Assembly (NCBI GenBank): GCA_963770485.1 | Contig: CAVYPX010000020.1 | Span: 1-64,000 of the forward strand | Length of the DNA: 64,000 nt | Reading direction: 5' to 3' | Origin: CAVVEC01 sp963770485 | GTDB taxonomy: Bacteria; Acidobacteriota; Terriglobia; Terriglobales; Acidobacteriaceae | In this document: in pieces, positions 1 to 8,778 of the stretch | Layout of the letters: each line of letters opens with the position of its first letter | Numbering within the stretch: the stretch's first letter is position 1 | Made by a program: the position numbers and the translations under genes | The notes under the pieces: model-generated | The model's input: only the letters and a program-made list of their open reading frames with translations | What the model was told of the DNA's origin: nothing | Database searches by the model: none

Positions 1-2
1 CT

Positions 3-1769
3 AGCAGTGCGTCGGCCTTAGCCTTGGGCGATTTCAACCGCGATGGGAAGGTGGATGTAGTTATTCTCAGCTACGGCCTCTATCTTTCGCTGGGTAACGG
101 CGATGGCAGTTTCCAGAATCCCGTTCAGATTTCTAACGCTCCATATGTGAATGGGCAGGGCTTGCTTGTGGCTGATTTCAATCACGACGGCAAGCTGGAC
201 ATCGCCTTAAACGGAGTTTGGATCATGCTCGGCAACGGCGATGGCACATTCAACAATCCTGTTTCGTCTCCGGTTGCGACTACTCCAATGGTCGCTGCCG
301 ATATCAATGGCGATGGTCAGCCCGATCTGCTAGGCATGACCGCTTCAAACTACTCGACTGGCACCGTTGTTGTGTTACTAGGCAATGGAGACGGCACTTT
401 CATGGATTCGCGAAGTGTCGCGCTGGCCCCGACGTCATACTCCTTAGGCGCTGGTGTCGCAGCCGACTTCAATGGAGATGGAAAACTCGATTTGGCAGTA
501 GCAGAACAGGCGTACCCGAACGGGCAGGTGTCGGTCGAACTCGGCAAAGAGAATGGCACGTTTGGCCAACCAATCAATTCGGCTCTGGGTTCGTCTGCAG
601 CAACATCTTTCATGCAGGTGGGAGACTTCAACGGTGACGCCAAGAAGGATCTGTTGGTGCTTGATAGTGCTGGGTTCGAAGTTCTACTCGGCGCAGGCGA
701 CGGGACCTTCGGAACCGGAGTCGACACGTCGTTCAACTACTCGATCAACTCGTTGGCCGTTGGCGACTTCAACAATGATGGTAAGTCTGATGTGGTCGTA
801 ACTACTGGCTATTACAACAGTCCGTCTCTGAATATCTACCTCAGTAACGGTGACGGCACATTTACAGCAGGAGCACAGTACGTCATATACTTTTCCTCCA
901 ATGTTGCCGTTGCTGATGTTAACGCGGACGGCAATCTGGACCTCATTGTTACGAGCGCCAACTCCAGCATCCTCGTGTTCTTGGGCAACGGCGACGGAAC
1001 ATTCAAAGAACCGATTTTTGGCCCTAGTGACTATTACAGTTCCCCGCCTGTGCTAGCGGACTTCAACGGCGATGGAAAACTCGACATCGTGATCGGCACT
1101 AACGGGTATCCAGCCAGCGCGATAGCCTTCCTGGCAGGAAACGGGGATGGTACTTTTGCGAGTCCGGTCTATTCCGACTCCGGGTACCAGTTTAACGGCC
1201 TTTTGCAAACATCCGATTTTAATGGCGATGGCAAGCTCGATCTCGTCGAAGGCAGCGGTTGTTGTAACTACCCTGCGGCTTTCATCATGGCCGGCAATGG
1301 GGATGGCACATTCGGTCTTCCTGAAGAGTACGATTCTTACTCTGGCTACTTTCTTGGGGTAACCCCGATTGCCGGTGATTTTAACTCTGACGGCGTCAGT
1401 GACCTCGGGATGACCGGAGAGACCTCCTCTAACTCCCCGGTTGTCTTTTTGTACTTGAGCACTCCCACACCCTACCTCTTTCCGACGACGTTGAACTTCG
1501 GGACGGTACAGGTGGGCAAAACCAGCTCGCCAAAGAAGGTCACACTGACGAACAGTGGCAACGCCAAGCTCAAGATCAACCGCATCACCGTGAGCGGAGA
1601 TTTTCTGGAACACAACAACTGTGGGAAGAGCCTCGCGGTCGGGGGAAGATGCACGATCCAGGTGTCGTTCAAGCCCACAGCTAAAGGACTGCGCACCGGA
1701 GAGGTGAGCATCGCTGACAACGCACCGGGAAGCCCGCAGAAGGTACATCTGCAGGGCACGGGTAAGTGA
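3..1769 (+). CDS. FG-GAP/VCBS repeat secreted protein with C-terminal Hydin-like domain (5' truncated by window edge)
   Basis: The reading frame is open from the first full codon of the window, so the gene starts upstream and its N-terminus is missing. The visible protein is a string of about ten repeats of roughly 50-60 residues. Each has a calcium-loop motif of the form DFNxDGKxD followed by a GNGDGTF turn, the hallmark of FG-GAP/VCBS beta-propeller blades. The last ~100 residues (LFPTTLNFGTVQVG through HLQGTGK) form an ASPM-SPD2-Hydin type Ig-like domain, also called choice-of-anchor D. Such proteins are normally exported and sit at the cell surface or in the medium; the ligand is unknown. 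The next gene converges on it from the opposite strand. Confident on domain type, not on function. Confidence 0.88.
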   Translation, partial: SSASALALGDFNRDGKVDVVILSYGLYLSLGNGDGSFQNPVQISNAPYVNGQGLLVADFNHDGKLDIALNGVWIMLGNGDGTFNNPVSSPVATTPMVAADINGDGQPDLLGMTASNYSTGTVVVLLGNGDGTFMDSRSVALAPTSYSLGAGVAADFNGDGKLDLAVAEQAYPNGQVSVELGKENGTFGQPINSALGSSAATSFMQVGDFNGDAKKDLLVLDSAGFEVLLGAGDGTFGTGVDTSFNYSINSLAVGDFNNDGKSDVVVTTGYYNSPSLNIYLSNGDGTFTAGAQYVIYFSSNVAVADVNADGNLDLIVTSANSSILVFLGNGDGTFKEPIFGPSDYYSSPPVLADFNGDGKLDIVIGTNGYPASAIAFLAGNGDGTFASPVYSDSGYQFNGLLQTSDFNGDGKLDLVEGSGCCNYPAAFIMAGNGDGTFGLPEEYDSYSGYFLGVTPIAGDFNSDGVSDLGMTGETSSNSPVVFLYLSTPTPYLFPTTLNFGTVQVGKTSSPKKVTLTNSGNAKLKINRITVSGDFLEHNNCGKSLAVGGRCTIQVSFKPTAKGLRTGEVSIADNAPGSPQKVHLQGTGK

Positions 1770-1822
1770 CCCAAACGCCTTAGCAGGAAGCGATTCGAGC
1801 CGACCGGTGTTTACGGCCTTTG

Positions 1823-3142
1823 TTACGTCGTTGTTGCCATCGTCTTCTGCGTGGCCGGCACTGGATCCACCCGTAATTGCAGTCCCTCTACCTGCCTCAC
1901 CACCACAGGCTGTCCGGGCACTATGCTTTGAGTGGACATCGCGTCCCAGAGTTCCCCGTGAATGAAGACTTTGCCCTGCGGAGCCAGAGCGGTTTGGGCC
2001 AAGCCGATTTCGCCGACCAGTCCTTGCGCTCCGGTCACGATCTTATTGGCCCGCGCTTTCAACGCGATGCTCATCAGGAAGACGGTGATGATTCCCAGCG
2101 GAATGCTCACCGCGAGTGCTGTCAGCAGATGAACTCGCATCTCCGGGATGGGCGCGTCCACCAGCAACAATCCACCCAGCGTGAGCGTAACAATGCCGCC
2201 GATCGCCAGGACTCCGTGAGTCGCAAACTTCGCCTCCAGCGCGAACAGGATGAATGAAGCAAAAATCAGAACTACGGCAGCGAACCGGGTGGGAAGCAAA
2301 TTCAGCGCAAAGACAGCCAGAAGGATAAAAATGACGCCGACAGTTCCAGGCACGACCGCGCCGGGGTGGTTGAACTCGGCGTAGAGTGCGAGCGCACCGA
2401 CCGCGAGCAGAATGAACGCGATGTTTGGGTCCATCATATAAGCGAGGATACGTTGCCGAAGCGTCATGTCGAATGGCCGGACCGGTTCACCGACCAGATT
2501 CAACGTGACGGTCTGGCCGTTGAAGCGTTTCAGCGGTTTGCCCTGTAGTTGCTTGAACAGGTCTTCTTCGCTGGTGGCCACGTAGTCAATCAGCTTTTGC
2601 GAAAGCGCTTCCTGATCGGTGAAAGACTTGGACTGACGCACTGCGCTCTCCGCGACCTCAACATTTCGGCCGCGCTTCGCCACCACCGACCGCATCAGGG
2701 CGGCGGAGTCGTTCTCCATCTTTTCCTTCATCACGTCGTCCATCTTGCCGCCCCCAATAGTGACGGGATGAGCTGCTCCGGTGTTGCTGCCTGGGGCCAT
2801 CGCCGCCACGTCCGCGCTTTCGAGAATAAAGAATCCGGCGGAGGCAGCGCGGCTGCCGCTGGGACTAACGTAGATGATCACCGGTACGGGTGAGGCTAGG
2901 ATTTTTTCGATGATGTCGCGGGTAGATTCGAGCAGGCCGCCGGGCGTGTTGATTTCGATCAGCAAAGCCTGATCCTTGTTGCGTTCGGCTTCTGCAATGG
3001 CGCGGCCAATGTACTCATTGGTGATGGGATGGATGGCGTCGTCTACTACGATCTTCAGCACATCAGCCGAGGAAGAAACGGCGAACAGGAGGAAGCCGGC
3101 CAAAATCCCGTAAAGATTGCGCGAAGGGGAAAACAGTTTCAT
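1823..3142 (-). CDS. NfeD-family membrane-bound serine protease (ClpP class)
   Basis: 439 residues. A signal peptide or first membrane helix (about residues 8-26) is followed by a ClpP/SppA-like protease domain (about 28-220). This contains INTPGG and the nucleophile region GSRAASAGFF, where the Ser of ASAG is the expected catalytic serine. Four to five hydrophobic helices follow (about 235-365), then a C-terminal NfeD OB-fold domain (GLVGEIGLAQ onward). This matches the long, complete NfeD architecture, such as Pyrococcus 1510-N/1510-C joined in one chain. These proteases usually cleave hydrophobic segments of stomatin-like partners; no stomatin gene is visible here. The start codon overlaps the stop of the upstream TPR gene by 4 bases (ATGA), so the two are translationally coupled. 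Confidence 0.9.
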   Translation of the reverse strand: MKLFSPSRNLYGILAGFLLFAVSSSADVLKIVVDDAIHPITNEYIGRAIAEAERNKDQALLIEINTPGGLLESTRDIIEKILASPVPVIIYVSPSGSRAASAGFFILESADVAAMAPGSNTGAAHPVTIGGGKMDDVMKEKMENDSAALMRSVVAKRGRNVEVAESAVRQSKSFTDQEALSQKLIDYVATSEEDLFKQLQGKPLKRFNGQTVTLNLVGEPVRPFDMTLRQRILAYMMDPNIAFILLAVGALALYAEFNHPGAVVPGTVGVIFILLAVFALNLLPTRFAAVVLIFASFILFALEAKFATHGVLAIGGIVTLTLGGLLLVDAPIPEMRVHLLTALAVSIPLGIITVFLMSIALKARANKIVTGAQGLVGEIGLAQTALAPQGKVFIHGELWDAMSTQSIVPGQPVVVRQVEGLQLRVDPVPATQKTMATTT

Positions 3143-4776
3143 GGCTTTGGCAGCGGCTGCGCTTCCTGCGCCAGCTTGGCTGCGACGGCGCGTTGCAGCG
3201 CCTGTGCGGCCGCATTGGAAGGCTCTAAGCGTAACGCTTGGTCCACGTCCTGGGCGGCCGCCTCAGTTCTATTGTCTCTCAAATCGAGGCGCACCATTAC
3301 AAGAAGTGGTTCGGCAAACTGGCGGAGGCGCAATGCTTCCTCGGCTTCGGATCGGGCGTCATGGTCCTTATCCGCGGCCTCCAGCACCGCCGCCAGCCCG
3401 GCGTGTGCCTCCGCGTTCGCGGAGTTAAGCGTGATCGCCTCACGAAATTCGTGTTCGGCTTCGGAAATGAAGCCTTGGGCGAGCAATTCGTGGCCGCGAT
3501 CACTGTGGAACTGTGCATGGGTCCGGGGATCGGACTTGGCCAGACGCAACTCCGCGACAGCGTCAATTTTCAGGGCAAGCTGGCGAAATGAACTTTCGTC
3601 ATAGTTTGCCTGCATGCGTTCAAGCGGAATCTTCTCGCTAGCCGGCACAGGCATTCGCTCGGCCCGGGCACTGGCTTGGGCCGCGATTGTGTCAAGCAGA
3701 GATTTAGCTTCCAGATCGCCGGGCCGCAACGACAAAGTTTCGCGCAGCTGGCGAGATGCACCGGCAACATCGCCCGTGCGGTAGAGTTGCAAACTGAGGT
3801 TGAAGTGATAATCCGGATCGTTGGGATCAGAGTCGCTGGCCTTCCGAAAGTATTCGGCGGCACTTCTCCTGTCCCGGCGAGCCTTGACCACTCCCAGATT
3901 GTTGTACACCTCGGCCAACGGCAGCCGCGCGGCGACGAAGGCGAACGCCGACTCGGCCCGGGAAAAGTTTCCCTCGGAATACGCCGCCAAGCCGAGATAG
4001 AAGTTAGCTTCTCCCGCCAGCGGGCTGTCTTGCGGGAAGCGCGCCAGCCATGTGGCCGCCTGCCCATATTGACGTTCCCCATAGTAAGTCTTGCCCAGTT
4101 GCAGGAGCGCTTCGCAGTATGCCGGGTCGAGACGCACCGCTTCGCGAAAGTGCCCGATCTGCTCTTCCGCGGTTGGCGCAATGATTCCGCGGATGTAGTT
4201 CTCGAATGCGTCCAACCGGATCGGAGGCACCGCCGCGAGATACGCTTGCCGAGTCGTGGAAAAATCCGGGCGAAGGGTATGCAACACGTCCCAGGCGAGC
4301 GCGGTCTGGACGTCAATGAGTTCGATCAAGGGTCCGGATTCCGTCATTTCTGGCAGAAGGCGCTCGCGGCGCATATCCAGGAGTTGCGCAGTCGTCGTGA
4401 AGGCTCTCCCATCGAAGCGGTAAGCGCCGAGGACCACGTAATCCACGTCAAGCTGTTCCGCGATCTTATAGACCGTTGCCCGCGAAGGGTGAAGATCGAC
4501 CGGGATGCCCAGCCGGTCATAAGCACGCAGACGCTCCTCGCGAGGCAACACGTACAGCGTGGGAGAATCGAGGCGTCCTTGCAGCAACTCAGGAAAGGCG
4601 TCGCCGATCCACTCGATCCCCGGAGCCTTCGATTGGTTATCAAAAGGGACAACCAGCACGGTCTGACCCGCCGTGGTCGGCTCCTGGGCTCGTGCGACTG
4701 CTGACAACAGCAACACGAGAGGCAAAACTGCACTGAGCCGAAGAAATTTCAAGGCAAGTAGATTATAGCGGCACAT
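3139..4776 (-). CDS. Secreted TPR-repeat protein with TolB/FlgO-like N-terminal domain
   Basis: 545 residues. An N-terminal hydrophobic export signal (LPLVLLLSAVARAQ, cleavage plausible after ARA) precedes a mixed alpha/beta domain (VLVVPFDNQS ... DYVVLGAYRFDG). That domain resembles the TolB N-terminal/FlgO-like fold seen at the front of many acidobacterial TPR proteins. From about residue 190 onward there are tandem tetratricopeptide repeats (for example EALLQLGKTYYGERQYGQA and AEAHAGLAAVLEAA), ending near residue 535. It probably acts as a periplasmic scaffold. It is the first gene of a two-gene operon with the NfeD protease (4-base overlap), suggesting a joint envelope role. The ATG start has no strong ribosome site. 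Confidence 0.82.
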   Translation of the reverse strand: MCRYNLLALKFLRLSAVLPLVLLLSAVARAQEPTTAGQTVLVVPFDNQSKAPGIEWIGDAFPELLQGRLDSPTLYVLPREERLRAYDRLGIPVDLHPSRATVYKIAEQLDVDYVVLGAYRFDGRAFTTTAQLLDMRRERLLPEMTESGPLIELIDVQTALAWDVLHTLRPDFSTTRQAYLAAVPPIRLDAFENYIRGIIAPTAEEQIGHFREAVRLDPAYCEALLQLGKTYYGERQYGQAATWLARFPQDSPLAGEANFYLGLAAYSEGNFSRAESAFAFVAARLPLAEVYNNLGVVKARRDRRSAAEYFRKASDSDPNDPDYHFNLSLQLYRTGDVAGASRQLRETLSLRPGDLEAKSLLDTIAAQASARAERMPVPASEKIPLERMQANYDESSFRQLALKIDAVAELRLAKSDPRTHAQFHSDRGHELLAQGFISEAEHEFREAITLNSANAEAHAGLAAVLEAADKDHDARSEAEEALRLRQFAEPLLVMVRLDLRDNRTEAAAQDVDQALRLEPSNAAAQALQRAVAAKLAQEAQPLPKP

Positions 4777-4855
4777 CCCCCATCGCCTGTCAGTCGAAAG
4801 GCTCTAGCGGGCTCTCCTCTTCTGCCGCGCCCAGGCAGTCGACATCCTTCACAGT

Positions 4856-6163
4856 TCAAGCGCTTATCCGTTCGTTGGTCGTCTCTCGCCGTAACTCCTC
4901 CCAGCCCGGCAGCCGTTGATCCCCCGTGATCAAGCGGGCGCCACGCTCATAGGTGAAGTACGACCACGCCCACTGAATGAACACGATAATCCGGTTGCGG
5001 AATCCAATCAGGAAAAAGATGTGGATGAAGAGCCACGACAGCCAGGCGATGAAGCCGGAAATGTGAATCTTGCCAAATTGCGCTACCGCAGCGGCCCGGC
5101 CGATCGTCGCAAGACTTCCTTTGTCCAGGTAATGAAAACTCTGCCGTGGCTCGCCGCGCAAATCGCGTTCAATGTTCTTTGCCGTTGCCGTTCCTTGCTG
5201 CATCGCGACCGGCGCCACTCCCGGCAGCATTCTGCCATCTTTGTTTTTCAAGGCTGCCAGGTCGCCAATCACGAAGATCTCAGGATGACCCGGAATGCTC
5301 AAATCAGGATTCACCAGCACCCTTCCGGCGCGGTCGACTGGCGCTCCTAACTTCTTGCCGAGAGGCGAAGCGGCGACTCCTGCAGCCCAGAGAATTACGG
5401 CCGCAGGCAGCTTTGTCCCGCCCATGCGCACAAGGCCGGCTTCGACGCCAGTGACCATCGCCGAAGTATGCACCTCGACTCCCAATCCGCGCAGTTGTTC
5501 TTCAGCGCTCCGTGAGAGATCTTCCGGATACGTGGGCAGAATGCGCGGACCGCCTTCCAACAGGATGATGCGCGTGCGCTTAGGATCGATCGAAAGGAAT
5601 TCACTGGCCAAGGCCTTGCGCGAGATCTCAGCCAGCGTCCCCGCCAATTCCACTCCCGTCGGCCCCCCACCGACGATCACGAAATTCAACTGAGCTTGCC
5701 CCCCGCCACTTGCGGCTTGGCGCTCGGCCAGTTCGAACGCGAGCAGAACCCGGCGACGGATTTCCAGCGCGTCCTCAATCGTTTTCAAGCCTGGAGCCAG
5801 CGGCTCCCATTCGTCGTGACCGAAGTAGGCGTGGCTGGCGCCCGCTGCAACGATCAAATAGTCATAGGGAATTTCAAGATCGGGGAGCTTGACCAACCGC
5901 CGCTCCAGGTCGATATCCGTCACCTCTCCGAGCAAAACTTCAATGTTGCGCTGGCCACGAACGATCCAGCGGATGGCCGCAGCGATTTCTCCGGGAGACA
6001 GCCCTGCTGTCGCCACCTGGTAAAGCAGCGGTTGGAAAGTATGGTGGTTCTTGCGGTCGATCAACGTGATCCGAACCGGAGAATGCGCCAGCCGGCGAGC
6101 CGCATTCAGGCCCCCGAAACCTCCTCCGACAATCACCACTCGCGGTATGGATTTGCTTGCCAT
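4856..6163 (-). CDS. ndh: Type II NADH:quinone oxidoreductase (NDH-2, FAD-dependent)
   Basis: 435 residues with two dinucleotide-binding folds. The N-terminal FAD Rossmann motif is VVIVGGGFGGLNAARRL (residues about 8-24) and the second, NAD(P)H-binding motif is FVIVGGGPTGVELAG (about 161-175). The quinone-oxidoreductase signature AVAPVAMQQG precedes the C-terminal part, which carries a hydrophobic membrane-anchoring segment (about residues 372-400). Members transfer electrons from NADH to menaquinone without proton pumping at the inner face of the membrane. Menaquinone biosynthesis genes lie later in this window. It is divergently arranged with the CPBP-like gene at 6250. Confidence 0.9.
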   Translation of the reverse strand: MASKSIPRVVIVGGGFGGLNAARRLAHSPVRITLIDRKNHHTFQPLLYQVATAGLSPGEIAAAIRWIVRGQRNIEVLLGEVTDIDLERRLVKLPDLEIPYDYLIVAAGASHAYFGHDEWEPLAPGLKTIEDALEIRRRVLLAFELAERQAASGGGQAQLNFVIVGGGPTGVELAGTLAEISRKALASEFLSIDPKRTRIILLEGGPRILPTYPEDLSRSAEEQLRGLGVEVHTSAMVTGVEAGLVRMGGTKLPAAVILWAAGVAASPLGKKLGAPVDRAGRVLVNPDLSIPGHPEIFVIGDLAALKNKDGRMLPGVAPVAMQQGTATAKNIERDLRGEPRQSFHYLDKGSLATIGRAAAVAQFGKIHISGFIAWLSWLFIHIFFLIGFRNRIIVFIQWAWSYFTYERGARLITGDQRLPGWEELRRETTNERISA

Positions 6164-6249
6164 GCGCTTGAGTTATCGAAGCCAGCACCTGATATTCTGG
6201 TGTGCGGGTCCAAGCCCAGTTGTCTTTTACATGCTATTGGATTCTTGCC

Positions 6250-6966
6250 ATGCCCGCCGAGTCGAAAAGTTTTGTTCCTCGGATTCCGCGCAATAGCCAG
6301 CTGATTTCGGCGCAAACTCTGAACCCAAACCACCCGGTCCGCTCGCCTGTTTCTGATCCGGCGAACTGGCTCCCGGTTGGGCTGGTCTACGCATTGATCA
6401 TGGTGGCAGTGTGGACGCCGCAGGGCCGCTTCAACGCTGTCGTAAACCTCTTCGCTGCATTCTTCATCCTGTGGTTCACGGTGCGAGGAAGTTATTCGGC
6501 TCGCGAATTGGGGCTGACTCATCCTGCCGACGGAGCCGTCGTAATACTTGGTGCCGGGCTGCTCCTGGTAGTTGTGATCGGCGTGGCTGGTGCAGTAATT
6601 GCGAATCTCGGGCCAAACCATCCCGTGCCGTGGAGCAGGGCCTGGCAATATGCGGTCTGGGCGTTGCAGCAGCAGTTCATACTGCAGTCGTTCTTCTATG
6701 TCCGTCTGGAATCGCTTCTTGGCGGCCGGCGAGCCGTGTTGGCTGCAACCCTTCTATTTGCCTCGGCTCATATTCCCAGCCCCGCATTGACCGTGATGAG
6801 TTTCATCGGCGGCGTGTTCTTCTGCGAAATGTTTCGGCGCTATCGCAACCTCTATCCTCTGGGGCTGGTTCACGCCGCGCTGGGGCTGATCATTGCCGCC
6901 AGCCTTCCGGACCGTTGGTTGCATCACATGCGGGTGGGAATCGGTTTTCTTCAGTACCATCCATAA
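6250..6966 (+). CDS. CPBP-family (Abi/CAAX-like) intramembrane protein with variant active-site motif
   Basis: 238 residues from the ATG at 6250; a GTG 48 bases upstream would add 16 residues of doubtful value. The protein has about six hydrophobic segments. The CPBP/Abi glutamic-type membrane protease family uses motif 1 EExxxR, motif 2 FxxxH and motif 3 HxxxN. Here motif 2 (FASAH) and the histidine of motif 3 (HAALG) are present. Motif 1 reads QQFILQ, so both glutamates and the arginine are replaced, followed by the conserved SFFYVRL. This belongs to a recognisable subgroup but may be catalytically altered or inactive. It lies next to NDH-2 (divergent) and upstream of a multi-pass membrane gene. 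Confidence 0.75.
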   Translation: MPAESKSFVPRIPRNSQLISAQTLNPNHPVRSPVSDPANWLPVGLVYALIMVAVWTPQGRFNAVVNLFAAFFILWFTVRGSYSARELGLTHPADGAVVILGAGLLLVVVIGVAGAVIANLGPNHPVPWSRAWQYAVWALQQQFILQSFFYVRLESLLGGRRAVLAATLLFASAHIPSPALTVMSFIGGVFFCEMFRRYRNLYPLGLVHAALGLIIAASLPDRWLHHMRVGIGFLQYHP

Positions 6967-7024
6967 GCAACTCTTGCGGGGAAATCAGTCAAGCCACTCG
7001 TGGCGGTTCGCCTGATCGGATAAC

Positions 7025-8710
7025 ATGGCGAGGTTGGCGCGAGCAGATCATTTGCATTCGAAACCTACGCAGGAACGGCCGCATCCCGATAAGACGCCTC
7101 AGTCTGGAGCGCAGGAAGCACGCGCCGCACCACACCCAAATTCGACTACCCCTAATGTGTATTGGTTTCACCTCTTAATACCATCGGTTGCCGACTTACT
7201 CTTTATCACGCTGTTGTTGGGCCTGAGTTGCGGAGCGCTGGGACGGCTTCTGCTGCGCGATGGCGATACGGGGTGGCACATCCGGAACGGGCAGCAGATG
7301 TTGCACACGCACGCGATCCCACGCGTTGATTCGTTCTCCGCGACCATGAGCGGGCATCCCTGGTATGCCTGGGAATGGCTGTACGACCTGCTGATCGCGG
7401 CCATTCATCAGGCGCTCGGGCTGAACGGTGTCGTGTTCTACACGGCGGCCATCATTGCCGCCACGTTTGTGTTGACGTTCTACCTCACGATTCGGCGGGG
7501 CGGAAGTCTGCCGGTCACACTTTTCCTCCTGATCTTGGCCTTGGCCTCGTCTGCGGTCCACTTTCTGGCGCGACCGCATGTTGTGAGCTGGCTTTTTGCG
7601 GTGATCTGGTTCGAACTGCTCGAATCCTCCGCCACTGCGCCCAGCCCCGAGAAGAACCGCCGGCTGTTTTGGTTGCCCGCTTTGATGCTGCTCTGGGTCA
7701 ACCTGCACGGCGGATTCCTGCTGGGCTTCCTGTTGTTGGCGGTGTACTTCATTGGTGGAGTCATTCAGTACTTCGCTCACAAGGAGCAGCGCGAAGCAGT
7801 TGGAACATGGCTGAAGCGGGTGAACGTGGTCGCGGCGCTTTCGCTGCTTGCGAGCTTCATCAACCCTTACGGATATATGCTGCACCTGCACGTCTACCGG
7901 TATCTGTCGGACCGGTTTCTGATGGATCGCATCAGCGAGTTCCGCACGCCGGATTTTCACGGTGCAGCACAGCAGTGTTTCGCGATCCTGTTGCTGGTGA
8001 CGATTGTGGCGTTAGCCAGCGCGCGCCGGAAGCCCCAGCCCATCCAGTTGCTGGTGATTCTCTTCGCGGCTTACAGCGGTCTTTACGCTACGCGCAACCT
8101 TCCCGTGTCTTCGCTACTGCTAACGCTGATGGTTGCGCCGCTGCTTTCGCAGACCATCGCCGAGGCCGGCGAAAGCTCTCCCACTGCTTCGTGGCTGCGC
8201 TCGGTATTCTCTCGCCTGCACTCCTTCGGCTCACGGATGCAAAATCTGGAACTGCATCTACGCAGCCATCACTGGCTGGTGCTGGTTTTTGTTCTGGGTC
8301 TGTGGGCCTGTATGCATGGAGGCAAGCTGGGCTCGGCCCAGTTCATCAATGCATATTTCGACGAAAAGCGGTTTCCGGTAGAGGCCGCGCAAGTGATTGC
8401 CGACCGCGAAATCCGCGAGCCCATCTTTTGCCCCGACCTTTGGGGCGGATACTTGATCTACCGCCTCTACCCTCAAAATAAGGTGTTCGTAGATGATCGC
8501 CATGATTTGTATGGCGATGACTTCTTCAAGGATTACTTGAAGATCGTGTTCGTCCAGCCCGACTGGAGCAAGCTGCTGGACGAACAGCACGTGGACTGGA
8601 TATTAGTGCAGGAGAACTCGTCGCTGGGCACGATCCTGAAACAAACCCCGCAGTGGATTGTCGTGCATGAAGACACGACTGCCGTTCTCTTTCGCAGATT
8701 GACGAAGTAG
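7025..8710 (+). CDS. Multi-pass membrane protein, glycosyltransferase/mannosyltransferase-like (paralogue of 18936-20393)
   Basis: 561 residues from the ATG at 7025. The first ~44 residues are polar and poorly constrained, so a GTG at 7157 may be the true start. About ten to twelve transmembrane helices follow. The first periplasmic loop carries a DGDTGWHIRNGQ motif and a W(Y/E)WLYDL motif, which place it with GT-C-like lipid-linked sugar transferases; the Asp pair in this loop is typical of the fold. The soluble C-terminus contains WGGYLIYRLYP ... DDRHDLYGDDFF. The same blocks occur in the gene at 18936-20393, so the two are paralogues. Substrate is unknown. Confidence 0.72.
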   Translation: MARLARADHLHSKPTQERPHPDKTPQSGAQEARAAPHPNSTTPNVYWFHLLIPSVADLLFITLLLGLSCGALGRLLLRDGDTGWHIRNGQQMLHTHAIPRVDSFSATMSGHPWYAWEWLYDLLIAAIHQALGLNGVVFYTAAIIAATFVLTFYLTIRRGGSLPVTLFLLILALASSAVHFLARPHVVSWLFAVIWFELLESSATAPSPEKNRRLFWLPALMLLWVNLHGGFLLGFLLLAVYFIGGVIQYFAHKEQREAVGTWLKRVNVVAALSLLASFINPYGYMLHLHVYRYLSDRFLMDRISEFRTPDFHGAAQQCFAILLLVTIVALASARRKPQPIQLLVILFAAYSGLYATRNLPVSSLLLTLMVAPLLSQTIAEAGESSPTASWLRSVFSRLHSFGSRMQNLELHLRSHHWLVLVFVLGLWACMHGGKLGSAQFINAYFDEKRFPVEAAQVIADREIREPIFCPDLWGGYLIYRLYPQNKVFVDDRHDLYGDDFFKDYLKIVFVQPDWSKLLDEQHVDWILVQENSSLGTILKQTPQWIVVHEDTTAVLFRRLTK

Positions 8711-8778
8711 GGGGACCGCCGGGCGCGTGTGAAACTCCGATGAAAGAAAAGCTCCGGATCTCGTGACGGGGTGAGAAC

